64,000 bases of DNA. It comes from Hydrogenophaga sp. GTDB taxonomy: Bacteria > Pseudomonadota > Gammaproteobacteria > Burkholderiales > Burkholderiaceae_C. This document shows positions 37,040-45,907 of the stretch, one piece after another. The position numbers were made by a program, and so were the translations under genes. Under the pieces are notes generated by a model. The model was not told where the DNA came from. It made no database searches and saw nothing but the letters and a program-made list of their open reading frames with translations. Each line of letters begins with the position of its first letter. Position 1 is the stretch's first letter. The stretch covers positions 1 to 64,000 of the forward strand of contig JAEUOT010000046.1 of the NCBI GenBank assembly GCA_016790705.1, read 5' to 3'.

Positions 37040-38077
37040 TCAGCGTGTTTCATACACGCCGAGCTTTCTGTGCAGCGGCGATTCGTCGGCAATGAAGACA
37101 AACGCGGGCTGGTCTGCGGAGCGGTTCTTCAGGGTCACGGGCTCGTACCCCGGTGCGCAGCAGGTGTCGGCCTCGACCAGCGCAAAGGCCTCGCCGCAGG
37201 TGGCCACATCCACGTCGCCCTCGATCAGGTGGAACACCTGCGCCGGCGAGCGCGCCGGCAGCGTCAGCGTCTGGCCGGGCTTGAGCATCAGTGCGTAGAA
37301 GCCCAGGATGTTTTCCGCGTCGTCGCCGGTCTCGGGGTTCACGTAGGTCACCTGCACGCACTCGAGCTGCGGCTCATTGGATGCCATGGCGAGCAGGGCG
37401 GCGCGGGTGTCGACCCAGGGGTAGCGCAGCATCGGATAGCGCTTGTCGCTGCGGCTGAACACCTGCGTCGGCACCACGCCGGCGCGTGTCCAGGCGCGGT
37501 CGCCACTGCCCGGCTTCACGGTCTGGCGCGAGCCGTTGATGTGGTAACTCGCCTCCATGTAATAGACCAGCGGCAGGTCCAGCACGTCCAGCCACACCAC
37601 CGGCTCGCTGCCATCGTGGCCGTGCTCGTGCCACAGGCCGGTGGGCGTGAGGATCAGGTCGCCCCGGGACATCGGGCATTTCTCGCCGTCGACGGTCGTA
37701 TACGCGCCTTCGCCCTCGACGATCATGCGCACCGCGTTGGGCGTGTGGCGGTGGCTGGGTGCCCACTCACCGGGCAGCAGCAACTGCATGCCCAGGTAGA
37801 TGGCCGGGCTGGCCTTCATGTTCTCCAGCCCGTGGCCCGGGTTGGCCAGCACCAGAACGCGGCGCTCGGCCTTCTCGATCGGCGTGAGCTCGCCGGCCTT
37901 CAGCAGCAGCGGCCTGAGCGTGGCGTAGGGCCAGTGCACGGCCAGGGTGGCGCGCGTGGGCACGCCCGGCGGCAGCACGGCGCGCAGGCTGGGCCACAGC
38001 GGCACCAGGTTGAGATTCTTCAGGTCGTCGCGGTAATCCTGTGGCAGGTCTTCGAGGCGGCCGAGTGCGTGGCTCAT
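37040..38077 (-). CDS. Gentisate 1,2-dioxygenase
   Basis: 345 residues from MSHALGRLEDLPQDYRDDL. Fe(II) bicupin ring-cleavage enzyme converting gentisate plus O2 to maleylpyruvate. The N-terminal cupin carries the iron-binding APSHRHTPNAVRMIVEG (His-x-His) and GLWHEHGHDG; the family signature TPTGLWHEHGHDGSEPV is near-invariant. The C-terminal cupin includes LTLPARSPAQVFHLIEGDV. Length equals that of known GDOs (~345). The start at 38077 has AGGAG 7 nt upstream; an upstream frame to 38161 runs through the operator. Divergent from a MarR regulator, it probably leads a two-gene operon with the FAH hydrolase. Confidence 0.93.
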   Translation of the reverse strand: MSHALGRLEDLPQDYRDDLKNLNLVPLWPSLRAVLPPGVPTRATLAVHWPYATLRPLLLKAGELTPIEKAERRVLVLANPGHGLENMKASPAIYLGMQLLLPGEWAPSHRHTPNAVRMIVEGEGAYTTVDGEKCPMSRGDLILTPTGLWHEHGHDGSEPVVWLDVLDLPLVYYMEASYHINGSRQTVKPGSGDRAWTRAGVVPTQVFSRSDKRYPMLRYPWVDTRAALLAMASNEPQLECVQVTYVNPETGDDAENILGFYALMLKPGQTLTLPARSPAQVFHLIEGDVDVATCGEAFALVEADTCCAPGYEPVTLKNRSADQPAFVFIADESPLHRKLGVYETR

Positions 38078-38110
38078 GGTGTGTCTCCTGGTGGTGGGCC
38101 ATCCAGGCCG

Positions 38111-38134
38111 CACACTAATAATCAGTGTGCTGAT
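38111..38134. promoter_or_regulatory. MarR-type operator between gentisate dioxygenase and regulator
   Basis: Two overlapping palindromes: CACACT-N7-AGTGTG (38111-38129) and ATCAG-TGTG-CTGAT (38121-38134). They lie midway in the 113-nt divergent region, ideal for a MarR dimer controlling both genes. Confidence 0.6.
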
Positions 38135-38190
38135 CATAAGAGCGCTGGTAGACTGGGTCAACAGCCCATCACCCCCTGTTTTCCCTTGCC

Positions 38191-38676
38191 ATGGACACCC
38201 CCGAATCCACCGGAGTCGACATCGACCAGCAGCCCGGCTACGCGATCCGGCGCCTGCACCAGATTGCGGTCGGCATTTTCCTGCAGGAGGCGGGCGAAAC
38301 GGGCGTGACGCCGGTGCAGTACGCCGCGCTGCAGGTGGTGGGCAACCAGCCCGGCATCGACCAGCGCACGCTGGCCCGCACCATCGCCCTCGATACCTCC
38401 ACCACCGGCGGCGTGATCGACCGGCTGGAGGCCAGGGGCTGGCTGGAGCGTCGCACCTCGCCCGAGGACCGGCGAGCCCGCCAGTTGTTCCTGACCCCGG
38501 CGGGGATGCAAGGACTGGTGGACACCGTGCCGGCCATGCTGCGCGCGCAGGAGCAGATCCTGGCGCCCCTGACCGCGCGCCAGCGGTCCGAGTTCATGCG
38601 CCTGCTGATGGTCATCGTGACGCAGAACAACGACCTCAGCCGGGCCCCCGGCGAGCCGGGTGCGCGCAGCGCCTGA
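38191..38676 (+). CDS. MarR family transcriptional regulator
   Basis: 161 residues with a winged helix-turn-helix: DQRTLARTIALDTSTTGGVIDRLEARGWLERRTSPEDRRARQLFLTPAG spans the recognition helix and wing (~residues 67-115), with DRRAR as the wing arginines. Such proteins repress a neighbouring catabolic gene until an aromatic ligand binds. Divergent to gentisate dioxygenase with a palindromic operator between, so gentisate or a precursor is the likely signal. A C-terminal Arg/Gly-rich tail is not conserved in the fold. Confidence 0.9.
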   Translation: MDTPESTGVDIDQQPGYAIRRLHQIAVGIFLQEAGETGVTPVQYAALQVVGNQPGIDQRTLARTIALDTSTTGGVIDRLEARGWLERRTSPEDRRARQLFLTPAGMQGLVDTVPAMLRAQEQILAPLTARQRSEFMRLLMVIVTQNNDLSRAPGEPGARSA

Positions 38677-38723
38677 ATGCCGATGCGCCGAACGTGGTGA
38701 CTGGGGCCGGTAACTGCCTGGTA

Positions 38724-38736
38724 ACCGGTTTCCAAC
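38724..38736 (+). promoter_or_regulatory. Glycolytic-gene motif upstream of pyk
   Basis: ACCGGTTTCCAAC, 12 of 13 bases shared with the motif at 40701-40713 before fba. It overlaps a -10-like CATAAT (38736-38741). Two GGTAAC hexamers spaced 11 bp (38709-38714 and 38720-38725) precede it. Confidence 0.45.
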
Positions 38737-38805
38737 ATAATGCGAAACCAAATTACAGGACGGCGTTTGCGACCCTCCTGATCCATCCGACATCCAGGAG
38801 ACCCC

Positions 38806-40239
38806 ATGCCCCAACGCGCCACCAAGATCGTCGCCACGCTCGGCCCTGCGTCCAGCGATCCCGCATTGCTCGAAGCCATGATCCGTGCCGGCGTCAACGT
38901 CGTGCGCCTGAACTTCTCGCACGGCAAGGCGCAGGACCACATCGACCGCGCCAATCTCGTGCGCGAAGCGGCCCGACGGGCCGGCCGCGAGGTCGGCATC
39001 ATGGCCGACCTGCAGGGCCCCAAGATCCGCGTCGGCAAGTTCGCCGAGGGCAAGGTGATGCTCGAACCGGGCCAGCCGTTCGTGCTGGACGCGGCGCGCA
39101 CCGAGCCCGGCGACCTGGGGGGCGTGGGCCTGGACTACAAGGAACTGCCCCGCGACGTGAAGGCTGGCGATGTGCTGCTGCTCAACGACGGCCTGATCGT
39201 GCTGACGGTGGACAAGGTGGCGGGCGACGCGGTCCACACCACGGTCAAGCTCGGTGGCGAGCTGTCCAACAACAAGGGCATCAACAAGCAGGGCGGCGGA
39301 CTGACCGCACCCGCGCTGACCGCCAAGGACATGGAGGACATCAAGACCGCGATGAGCCTGCAGGCCGACTACGTGGCGGTGAGCTTCCCCAAGAACGCGA
39401 CCGACATGGAACTGGCGCGCCAGTTGTGCAACATGGCCGCCGCCCAGTACAACCACAAGCCCGGCCTGATCGCCAAGATCGAGCGCGCCGAGGCCATCCC
39501 CGAGCTGGACAACATCCTCAAGGTGTCCGACGGCATCATGGTCGCGCGCGGTGACCTGGCGGTGGAGGTGGGCAACGCGGCGGTGCCGGGCCTGCAGAAG
39601 CACATGATCAAGCGGGCCCGCGAGATGGACAAGGTGGTCATCACCGCCACGCAGATGATGGAGTCGATGATCGTCAACCCGGTGCCCACGCGCGCCGAGG
39701 TGAGCGACGTGGCCAACGCCGTGCTCGACGGCACCGACGCGGTGATGCTCAGCGCCGAGACCGCAGCGGGCAAGTTCCCGCTGGAGACGGTGCAGCAGAT
39801 GGCGGCGATCTGCGAGGAAGCCGAAAAAACCGACCACGACCCGCTGGAAGATGATTTTGTCGGCGCGACCTTCAAGCGCATCGATCAGGCTATCGCGATG
39901 GGCGCGCTGTTCACCGCCCACCACCTCAAGGCCAAGGCCATCGTGGCGCTCACGGAATCGGGGTCGACCGCGCTCTGGATGAGCCGCCACAACGTTCGCA
40001 TGCCGATCTATGCGGTCACCTCGCAGCTCTCCTCGCAGCGCAAGATGACGCTCTACCGCAATGTGCGCCCGCTGCTGGTGGGGACCAGCGCCGACCGCGA
40101 CACCGCGCTGTCCGAGGCCGAAGCCGATCTCAAGAGCCGCGGCGTGATGCAGTCGGGCGATGTCTACGCGATCACCGTGGGTGAGCCGATGGGCACGCCG
40201 GGCGGCACCAATACCCTGAAGATCTGCCGGGCCGCCTGA
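38806..40239 (+). CDS. pyk: Pyruvate kinase
   Basis: 477 residues. Last step of glycolysis, phosphoenolpyruvate + ADP to pyruvate + ATP. Conserved blocks: RATKIVATLGPASSDP at the N-terminus, NFSHGKAQDH, IMADLQGPKIRVG, the divalent-metal/PEP loop LIAKIERAEAIPELDNI, MVARGDLAVEVG, and the signature ITATQMMESM. The allosteric C-domain (ALTESGSTALWMSRHNVRMPIYAVTS) is complete. Length is normal. Preceded by CCAGGAGACC as ribosome-binding site and a 129-nt promoter region sharing a motif with fba. Confidence 0.97.
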   Translation: MPQRATKIVATLGPASSDPALLEAMIRAGVNVVRLNFSHGKAQDHIDRANLVREAARRAGREVGIMADLQGPKIRVGKFAEGKVMLEPGQPFVLDAARTEPGDLGGVGLDYKELPRDVKAGDVLLLNDGLIVLTVDKVAGDAVHTTVKLGGELSNNKGINKQGGGLTAPALTAKDMEDIKTAMSLQADYVAVSFPKNATDMELARQLCNMAAAQYNHKPGLIAKIERAEAIPELDNILKVSDGIMVARGDLAVEVGNAAVPGLQKHMIKRAREMDKVVITATQMMESMIVNPVPTRAEVSDVANAVLDGTDAVMLSAETAAGKFPLETVQQMAAICEEAEKTDHDPLEDDFVGATFKRIDQAIAMGALFTAHHLKAKAIVALTESGSTALWMSRHNVRMPIYAVTSQLSSQRKMTLYRNVRPLLVGTSADRDTALSEAEADLKSRGVMQSGDVYAITVGEPMGTPGGTNTLKICRAA

Positions 40240-40248
40240 GCCCTGGGT

Positions 40249-40593
40249 TCAACGGGCGATGTTCTGGCGCACCAGCCGGGACGTCACCGGGTTGAAATAG
40301 GCCTCCACGATCTGGCCTTGCCGGTCAAACCCGTAGATTTCGTAGCAGCTGCCGTTGGCGATCTTGAAGGTCTTGATGCGGTAGCCCCGGTGCTCGGCCA
40401 GCAATCGCATTTCATCTTCAGCCAGCCATTCGGAGCGAGGGGCGTCGGTGCAGATGTCTTCCTGCTGTTCACGACTGGCCGCCGAGGGTTTGGCCGCCTT
40501 CGGGCGTGCCGGCGTTTCTCCCCACACCAGGCCGGTACCGGCAGCGGCCAGCAGCAGGATGAGAAGGTGGCGGTGGCGTAGGGCGCAAGACAT
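40249..40593 (-). CDS. Exported PepSY-like protein
   Basis: 114 residues with a signal peptide (MSCALRHRHLLILLLAAAGTGLVWG). The mature part holds a single PepSY-like module: EDEMRLLAEHRGYRIKTFKIANGSCYEIYGFDRQGQIVEAYFNPVTSRLVRQ, i.e. a helix then strands ending in the typical YFNPVTGELV-like hairpin. PepSY proteins are thought to modulate proteases or sense cell-envelope state; no specific role is known here. Convergent with pyk, 9 nt apart, and divergent from fba. Confidence 0.75.
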   Translation of the reverse strand: MSCALRHRHLLILLLAAAGTGLVWGETPARPKAAKPSAASREQQEDICTDAPRSEWLAEDEMRLLAEHRGYRIKTFKIANGSCYEIYGFDRQGQIVEAYFNPVTSRLVRQNIAR

Positions 40594-40680
40594 GGGCAGA
40601 TCGGGTCGGACGGTGGATAGATTGCACTGTGCGCTGCCAAGGTGAAGCCTGCCTTAAACGACGTGCCAGGCCCCGGGCGC

Positions 40681-40686
40681 TAAAAT
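40681..40686 (+). promoter_or_regulatory. fba promoter -10 (TAAAAT)
   Basis: TAAAAT 45 nt before the fba ATG; a start near 40693 would place the shared ACCGGTTACCAAC motif at about +9 to +21, a roadblock position. A weak -35 TTAAAC lies ~24 nt upstream. Confidence 0.4.
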
Positions 40687-40700
40687 TCCCATGGTTACAT

Positions 40701-40713
40701 ACCGGTTACCAAC
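40701..40713 (+). promoter_or_regulatory. Glycolytic-gene motif upstream of fba
   Basis: ACCGGTTACCAAC, near-identical to the pyk copy at 38724-38736. GGTTAC repeats spaced 11 bp (40693-40698 and 40704-40709) are the reverse complement of the GGTAAC pair before pyk. Confidence 0.45.
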
Positions 40714-40731
40714 TTTGATTAGGGGTTTTTC

Positions 40732-41796
40732 ATGGCGCTCGTTTCCATGCGCGAACTGCTCGACCACGCCGCCGCCAACGGCTATGGCATCCCGGCGTTC
40801 AACGTCAACAACCTGGAACAGGTGCAGGCCGTCATGGCCGCGGCCGACGAGGTCGGTGCCCCTGTCATCCTGCAGGCCTCGGCCGGTGCCCGCAAGTACG
40901 CCGGCGAGAGCTTCATCAAGCACCTCATCCAGGCCGCCGCCGAGATGTACCCGCACATCCCGATGGTGATGCACCAGGACCACGGCACCAGCCTCAAGGT
41001 CTGCGAAGGCGCCATCGGCCTAGGCTTCGGCTCGGTCATGATGGACGGCTCGCTGATGGAAGACGGCAAGACGCCCGCCAGCTTCGACTACAACGTGGAC
41101 GTGACCCGCAAGGTGGTCGAGCTGGCCCACAAAACCGGCGTGACCGTGGAAGGCGAACTCGGCTGCCTGGGCAACCTGGAAACCGGTGACGCTGGCGAGG
41201 AAGACGGCATCGGCGCCGAAGGCAAGCTGGACCACAGCCAGATGCTGACCGATCCCGAGGAAGCTGCCCAGTTCGTCAAGGCCACCCAGCTCGACGCACT
41301 GGCGATTGCGATCGGCACCAGCCACGGCGCCTACAAGTTCAGCCGCCCGCCCACCGGCGACATCCTGGCCATCTCCCGCGTCAAGGAAATCCACGCCCGC
41401 ATCCCCAACACCCACCTGGTGATGCACGGCTCGTCCAGCGTGCCGCAGGAACTGCGCGCCATCATCAACCAGTACGGCGGCGCCATGAAGGAAACCTATG
41501 GCGTGCCAGTGGCCGAGATCCAGGAAGCCATCAAGCACGGCGTGCGCAAGATCAACATCGACACCGATATCCGCATGGCGATGACCGGCGCGGTGCGCAA
41601 GTTCATGGCCGAGAACCCTGAGAAGTTCGATGCCCGCGAATGGCTCAAGCCCGCCCGCGAAGCCGCCAAGGCGGTATGCAAGCAGCGCTATCTGGAGTTC
41701 GGCTGCGAAGGCCAGGGCGCCAAGATCAAGGGCGAGACGCTCAGCGTGATGGCCGCCAAGTACGCCAAGGGTGAACTGGCGCAAAAGGTGGTCTGA
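40732..41796 (+). CDS. fba: Fructose-bisphosphate aldolase, class II
   Basis: 354 residues. Zinc-dependent reversible cleavage of fructose 1,6-bisphosphate to triose phosphates. Signatures: [21 protein letters not shown], the zinc site VMHQDHGTS and [25 protein letters not shown] with the third zinc His region, and [19 protein letters not shown] for phosphate binding. This is the class IIB/Calvin-cycle-type (CbbA-like) 354-aa form common in betaproteobacteria. Downstream lies a terminator-like hairpin before purC. Confidence 0.97.
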   Translation: MALVSMRELLDHAAANGYGIPAFNVNNLEQVQAVMAAADEVGAPVILQASAGARKYAGESFIKHLIQAAAEMYPHIPMVMHQDHGTSLKVCEGAIGLGFGSVMMDGSLMEDGKTPASFDYNVDVTRKVVELAHKTGVTVEGELGCLGNLETGDAGEEDGIGAEGKLDHSQMLTDPEEAAQFVKATQLDALAIAIGTSHGAYKFSRPPTGDILAISRVKEIHARIPNTHLVMHGSSSVPQELRAIINQYGGAMKETYGVPVAEIQEAIKHGVRKINIDTDIRMAMTGAVRKFMAENPEKFDAREWLKPAREAAKAVCKQRYLEFGCEGQGAKIKGETLSVMAAKYAKGELAQKVV

Positions 41797-41816
41797 TTCC
41801 GCCGGGACCGACCTGC

Positions 41817-41822
41817 GATAAT
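41817..41822 (+). promoter_or_regulatory. Possible purC promoter -10 (GATAAT)
   Basis: GATAAT 80 nt upstream of purC and 16 nt before the hairpin at 41838. If used, the hairpin is inside the purC leader. Confidence 0.3.
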
Positions 41823-41837
41823 CCGCCGGAATGGTTC

Positions 41838-41873
41838 AAAGCCCGTTGACTGTTCGGTCACCGGGCTTTTTTC
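41838..41873 (+). terminator. Intrinsic terminator (or purC attenuator) after fba
   Basis: A 13-bp stem with one mismatch (41838-41850 pairing with 41857-41869), a 6-nt loop and a T6 run. Best read as the fba terminator. Because GATAAT (41817-41822) precedes it, the hairpin could also lie in the purC leader. Confidence 0.75.
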
Positions 41874-41901
41874 TCGTCTGTCACCTTCCCCGCGACCGAT
41901 C

Positions 41902-42810
41902 ATGAGCACCGCCCTGCACACCTCCGCCCTCAAGTCCCTGCCGCTGCTCGCACGTGGCAAGGTGCGCGACAACTACGCCGTGGGCGACGACCGCATCCTG
42001 ATGGTGGCGTCCGACCGCATCAGCGCCTTCGACGTGATCATGGGTGAACCCATCCCCGGCAAGGGCGCGCTGCTGACCACGCTCAGCCTGTTCTGGTTCG
42101 ACCAGCTCGGCCCCAAGGGCCTGAACATCTGCCCGATCCACCTGACCGGTGACGCGCCCGAGAGCGTGGTCTCGGCCGACGAGGCGGACCTGGTCAAGGG
42201 CCGTTCGATGCTGGTGCAGCGTCTCAAGCCGATTCCGGTGGAAGCCGTGGTGCGTGGCTACCTGGCCGGCAGCGGCTGGAAGGAATACCAGGACAACCGC
42301 TCGGTCTGCGGCGTGAAGCTGCCCGAGGGCCTGCAGAACGCCAGCAAGCTGCCCGAGCCGATCTACACCCCGGCCGCCAAGGCCGAGATGGGTGAGCACG
42401 ACGAGAACATCACCTACGAGAAGACGGTGGAAATGGTCGGCGCCGACATCGCCGCGCAGATTCGCGACAAGGCCATCGCGCTGTACAAGGCCGCGGCCGA
42501 GATCGCCTCGAAGAAGGGCATCATCATCGCGGACACCAAGTTCGAGTTCGGCCTCGACAAGAACGGCACCGTGGTGCTGATGGACGAGGTGCTGACGCCC
42601 GATTCCTCGCGCTACTGGCCGGCCGACCAGTACGCCGTGGGCAGCAACCCGCCGAGCTTCGACAAGCAGTTCCTGCGCGACTGGCTGGAAACCGCCAAGG
42701 TCAACGGCCAGCCTTGGGACAAGGCACCGCCTGCACCGCGCCTGCCCAAGGAAGTGATCGAAAAGACCTCCGCCAAGTACCAGGAAGCGCTCACCCGCCT
42801 GATGGGCTGA
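41902..42810 (+). CDS. purC: Phosphoribosylaminoimidazole-succinocarboxamide synthase
   Basis: 302 residues. Purine pathway step joining aspartate to CAIR with ATP. N-terminal [31 protein letters not shown] is the ATP-site motif, [17 protein letters not shown] binds the substrate, and [14 protein letters not shown] is the SAICAR synthetase signature. The ~300-aa length is the yeast-like long form usual in Burkholderiales. Its end overlaps the convergent LysR gene by 20 bp. purE and purK lie ~10 kb downstream, separated by unrelated genes. Confidence 0.97.
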   Translation: MSTALHTSALKSLPLLARGKVRDNYAVGDDRILMVASDRISAFDVIMGEPIPGKGALLTTLSLFWFDQLGPKGLNICPIHLTGDAPESVVSADEADLVKGRSMLVQRLKPIPVEAVVRGYLAGSGWKEYQDNRSVCGVKLPEGLQNASKLPEPIYTPAAKAEMGEHDENITYEKTVEMVGADIAAQIRDKAIALYKAAAEIASKKGIIIADTKFEFGLDKNGTVVLMDEVLTPDSSRYWPADQYAVGSNPPSFDKQFLRDWLETAKVNGQPWDKAPPAPRLPKEVIEKTSAKYQEALTRLMG

Positions 42811-43747
42811 AGCCCGCCTTGAGCGCCCCGCGCAGGTAGTCCACGAACAGCGACACCGCGCGCGGCACGTGGGCCGCGTAGGGCCGGATCGCGTAGATGC
42901 GGTCGGCGAACGAGCCGACCGGCGCCCAGCCCGGCAACACCTCGACCAGCTTGCCCGCCTGCAGCGCCGCCTGTGCGCTGAAGTCCGGCAGCAGCGCGAT
43001 GCCAAGCCCCGCCAGCGCCGCGTCGCGCAGCGCCTCGCTGTTGTTGGCGGCCAGCGATCCCGACACCTGCACCGTCACGCGCTCGCGCGCTCTCCCGGTG
43101 GGTGTCTTGCCCTGCGGCTCAAACGTCCAGGCGGGTCGCTCCTGCGGACGAGGGTAGTGCAGGCAGTTGTGCGCGGTCAGGTCGGCCGGCTGCTGCGGCG
43201 TGCCCGCGCGGCGCAGATAGGCCTTGCTGGCCACCAGCACCGAGCGCGTGGCGCACAACGCCACGGCCACGTGCGTGTCCGGCGGGTGCGCGGTGTGGCG
43301 GATCGCGAGGTCGAAACCTTCCGTGGCCAGCGAACTCAGCCGGTCCGACAGGTTCAGCTCGATGCGCACCTGCGGATACTGGCGCAGGAAGTCGGGGAGC
43401 AGCGGCACGATCTGCTGGCGCGCCAGCGCCACCGGCGCCGTCACCCGCAGCAGGCCCTGCGGCGCCTCGGCCAGGTCGCGCACCTGGGCGAGGCTCTGGC
43501 TGATCTGCTCGAAGGCTGCGCGCGTCTGATCCACCAGGCGCTGGCCGGCCTCGGTCAGGCGCACGCTGCGCGTGGTGCGCTGCACCAGCGTCACGCCCGC
43601 AATGCGTTCGAGCTCGGCGATGCGCTGGCTCATGGCTGCCTTGCTCACGCCCAGGCGCGCGGCGGCGGCGGTGTAGCTGCCCTGTTCGGACAACACGGTG
43701 AGCCAGTGGCAGTGGCTCCAGAGATCCGCCATCTTCTGTTCGGTCAT
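42791..43747 (-). CDS. LysR family transcriptional regulator
   Basis: 318 residues from [17 protein letters not shown]-terminal winged HTH ([26 protein letters not shown], ~residues 25-50), then a LysR substrate-binding domain. Divergent from mmsA, so it probably controls valine/propionate-linked semialdehyde oxidation. A longer frame starts at 43774, but that start codon lies inside a perfect palindrome (43754-43775) likely to be its own operator, so 43747 was chosen. Its 3' end overlaps purC by 20 bp. Confidence 0.88.
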   Translation of the reverse strand: MTEQKMADLWSHCHWLTVLSEQGSYTAAAARLGVSKAAMSQRIAELERIAGVTLVQRTTRSVRLTEAGQRLVDQTRAAFEQISQSLAQVRDLAEAPQGLLRVTAPVALARQQIVPLLPDFLRQYPQVRIELNLSDRLSSLATEGFDLAIRHTAHPPDTHVAVALCATRSVLVASKAYLRRAGTPQQPADLTAHNCLHYPRPQERPAWTFEPQGKTPTGRARERVTVQVSGSLAANNSEALRDAALAGLGIALLPDFSAQAALQAGKLVEVLPGWAPVGSFADRIYAIRPYAAHVPRAVSLFVDYLRGALKAGFSPSGG

Positions 43748-43753
43748 GACCGG

Positions 43754-43775
43754 ATTGTTCACCATCGTGAACAAT
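43754..43775. promoter_or_regulatory. LysR-type operator, 9-bp perfect inverted repeat
   Basis: ATTGTTCAC, a 4-nt centre, then GTGAACAAT. It contains the T-N11-A LysR core and lies just upstream of the regulator start and 78 bp before mmsA. Confidence 0.65.
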
Positions 43776-43852
43776 CAATTCAAGTTTTCGGCCTTGTGCC
43801 GGGCGTCGCCGGTTCCTAGACTGCTGCGATTGCCCCAGCCCGGAGACCGTCC

Positions 43853-45379
43853 ATGAATGCCCGCACCCCCCTCACCAGCGACATCACCCACTACATCGGC
43901 GGCGCCCGCAGCGCCGGCACCTCCGCCCGTGCGCAGGACGTGACCAACCCCGCCACCGGCGCCGTCACCGGCCGCGTGCACCTGGCCAACGCGGCCGATG
44001 TCGATGCCGCCGTGGCCGCCGCGCAGGCCGCCTTCCCCGACTGGGCCGACACGCCGCCCATCCGTCGCGCCCGCGTGATGTTCAAGTTCCTCGAACTGGT
44101 CAACCTGCACAAGGACGACCTGGCCCGCGCCATCACCGCCGAACACGGCAAGGTCTTCACCGATGCGCAGGGCGAGGTCTCGCGCGGCATCGACATCATC
44201 GAATTCGCCTGCGGCATCCCGCAGCTGCTCAAGGGCGACTTCACCGACCAGGTCTCCACCGGCATGGACAACTGGACGATTCGCCAGCCGCTGGGTGTGG
44301 TCGCCGGCATCACGCCGTTCAACTTCCCGGTCATGGTGCCCATGTGGATGTTCCCGGTCGCCATCGCGGCGGGCAACACCTTCGTGCTCAAGCCCAGCCC
44401 CATTGACCCCACGCCCAGCCTGCTGATCGCCGACCTGCTGAAACAGGCGGGTCTGCCCGATGGCGTGTTCAACGTCGTGCAGGGCGACAAGGAGGCGGTG
44501 GACGCGCTGCTGGTGCACCCCGACGTGAAGGCGATTTCCTTCGTCGGCTCCACCCCGATTGCCAACTACATCTACGAAACCGGCGCCCACCACGGCAAAC
44601 GCGTGCAGGCCCTGGGCGGCGCGAAGAACCACATGGTCGTCATGCCCGACGCCGACCTCGACCAGGCGGTGGACGCGCTGATCGGCTCGGCCTACGGCAG
44701 TGCCGGCGAACGCTGCATGGCGATTTCGGTCGCGGTGCTGGTGGGTGACGTGGCCGAGAAGATCATGCCCAAGCTGATCGAGCGCACGAAGACGCTGAAG
44801 GTGCTGGACGGGATGAACCTCGCGGCCGAGATGGGCCCGATCGTCACGCGCGCCGCGCACGAGCGCATCAGCGGCTACATCGACGCCGGCGTGATGCAGG
44901 GCGCCGACCTGCTGGTGGACGGTCGCCGCTTCGATGCGAAGCAGACCGGCGAAGGTTGCGAGAACGGTTTCTGGATGGGCGGCACGCTGTTCGACAACGT
45001 CACGCCGAGCATGCGCATCTACAAGGAAGAGATCTTTGGCCCGGTGCTGAGCTGTGTGCGCGTGGCCGACTTCAGCGAAGCGGTGAAGCTCATCAACGAC
45101 CACGAGTTCGGCAACGGCACGAGCTGTTTCACCCGCGACGGCAACGTGGCCCGCGAGTTCGCCCGACGCATCCAGGTGGGCATGGTCGGCATCAACGTGC
45201 CGATCCCGGTGCCCATGGCCTGGCAGGGTTTCGGTGGCTGGAAGAAGAGCCTGTTCGGCGACATGCACGCGTACGGCGAAGAGGGCGTGCGCTTCTATAC
45301 GAAGCAGAAGTCGATCATGCAGCGCTGGCCTGAGTCGATTGGCAAGGGCGCCGAGTTTGTGATGCCCACGGCGAAGTAA
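43853..45379 (+). CDS. mmsA: CoA-acylating methylmalonate-semialdehyde dehydrogenase
   Basis: 508 residues. Oxidises (methyl)malonate semialdehyde to propionyl- or acetyl-CoA in valine, beta-alanine or inositol breakdown. ALDH fold: [30 protein letters not shown] is the cofactor segment, [14 protein letters not shown] replaces the usual Glu region as in MMSDHs, and the nucleophile is Cys288 in [10 protein letters not shown]-terminal [17 protein letters not shown] is typical. It stands divergent from the LysR gene; a three-hairpin element starts 2 nt after its stop. Confidence 0.95.
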   Translation: MNARTPLTSDITHYIGGARSAGTSARAQDVTNPATGAVTGRVHLANAADVDAAVAAAQAAFPDWADTPPIRRARVMFKFLELVNLHKDDLARAITAEHGKVFTDAQGEVSRGIDIIEFACGIPQLLKGDFTDQVSTGMDNWTIRQPLGVVAGITPFNFPVMVPMWMFPVAIAAGNTFVLKPSPIDPTPSLLIADLLKQAGLPDGVFNVVQGDKEAVDALLVHPDVKAISFVGSTPIANYIYETGAHHGKRVQALGGAKNHMVVMPDADLDQAVDALIGSAYGSAGERCMAISVAVLVGDVAEKIMPKLIERTKTLKVLDGMNLAAEMGPIVTRAAHERISGYIDAGVMQGADLLVDGRRFDAKQTGEGCENGFWMGGTLFDNVTPSMRIYKEEIFGPVLSCVRVADFSEAVKLINDHEFGNGTSCFTRDGNVAREFARRIQVGMVGINVPIPVPMAWQGFGGWKKSLFGDMHAYGEEGVRFYTKQKSIMQRWPESIGKGAEFVMPTAK

Positions 45380-45381
45380 CG

Positions 45382-45457
45382 TACCCCCCGTGCCGCCTGC
45401 GGCGTCACCCCCCAGGGGGCGCCACCAGAGGGCCGGCGAAGCCGGTTCCTCGGTGGC
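45382..45457 (+). repeat. Three-hairpin 3'-end element, copy c
   Basis: Two bases after the mmsA stop: C-run, GCCGC/GCGGC hairpin (45392-45404), CCCCCC-A-GGGGG hairpin (45408-45419) and CCGGC-GAA-GCCGG hairpin (45433-45445), same order and gene-relative orientation as copies a and b. Confidence 0.6.
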
Positions 45458-45529
45458 ACTGGTTTCAGACACTTCTGGCCTCGTGGCGTTTCGCTGCGGG
45501 GCCGTTTTGTTGGTCGCTTGTGCGGCGGG

Positions 45530-45625
45530 TCTGAGCTGGGGCGGAGGGCTGCGCTCATGTCCCCCGGCCCGGGCTGCGCCCGGTCCTCCTCCTTTACTTC
45601 GCTTCGCCCTCCACCCCAGCTCAGA
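45530..45625. repeat. 20-bp imperfect inverted repeat
   Basis: Arms 45530-45549 and 45606-45625 are complementary at 19 of 20 positions, enclosing 56 bp. As RNA it would form a long stem. Confidence 0.6.
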
Positions 45626-45790
45626 CCGGGAGAGGCTTGGGTATGCCCGAGGTTGATGCAGGGCTCCACTGCGCAAGGTAGAGCGCATTGACACACGGGC
45701 TGGTGCCCAAACCCCCGGACCGGCGCGCCGGGGTGTCCTGCAGAGCGAAGTCAAGGAGGAGACGGCCGCAGGCCGTCGGGGGACATGAGC
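45553..45790. repeat. Inverted pair of ~50-bp hairpin-bearing repeats
   Basis: 45553-45602 and 45745-45790 are inverted copies: outer arms match at 14/14 and 16/17 bases, while the centres differ yet each forms its own small hairpin. Such compensated centres point to selection on structure. Confidence 0.55.
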
Positions 45791-45907
45791 GGCGCAGGGC
45801 GCCCTGGTGCGCCGGTCCAGCAAGCGAAGGGGTTGTTCCCTCCATGTAACCCTTTAGCCGAACGACTGGGTAGAGTCACCGAACAAACCGAATGGAGACC
45901 ACCCAAC

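Larger units (their letters stand above)
45380..45907. other. 528-bp non-coding region packed with repeats
   Basis: No protein frame here has family similarity. It contains a three-hairpin element (45382-45457), an inverted repeat pair (45530-45549 with 45606-45625, 19 of 20 bases), and a second nested pair (45553-45602 with 45745-45790). The last part is the leader of the aldo-keto reductase gene. Confidence 0.7.
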
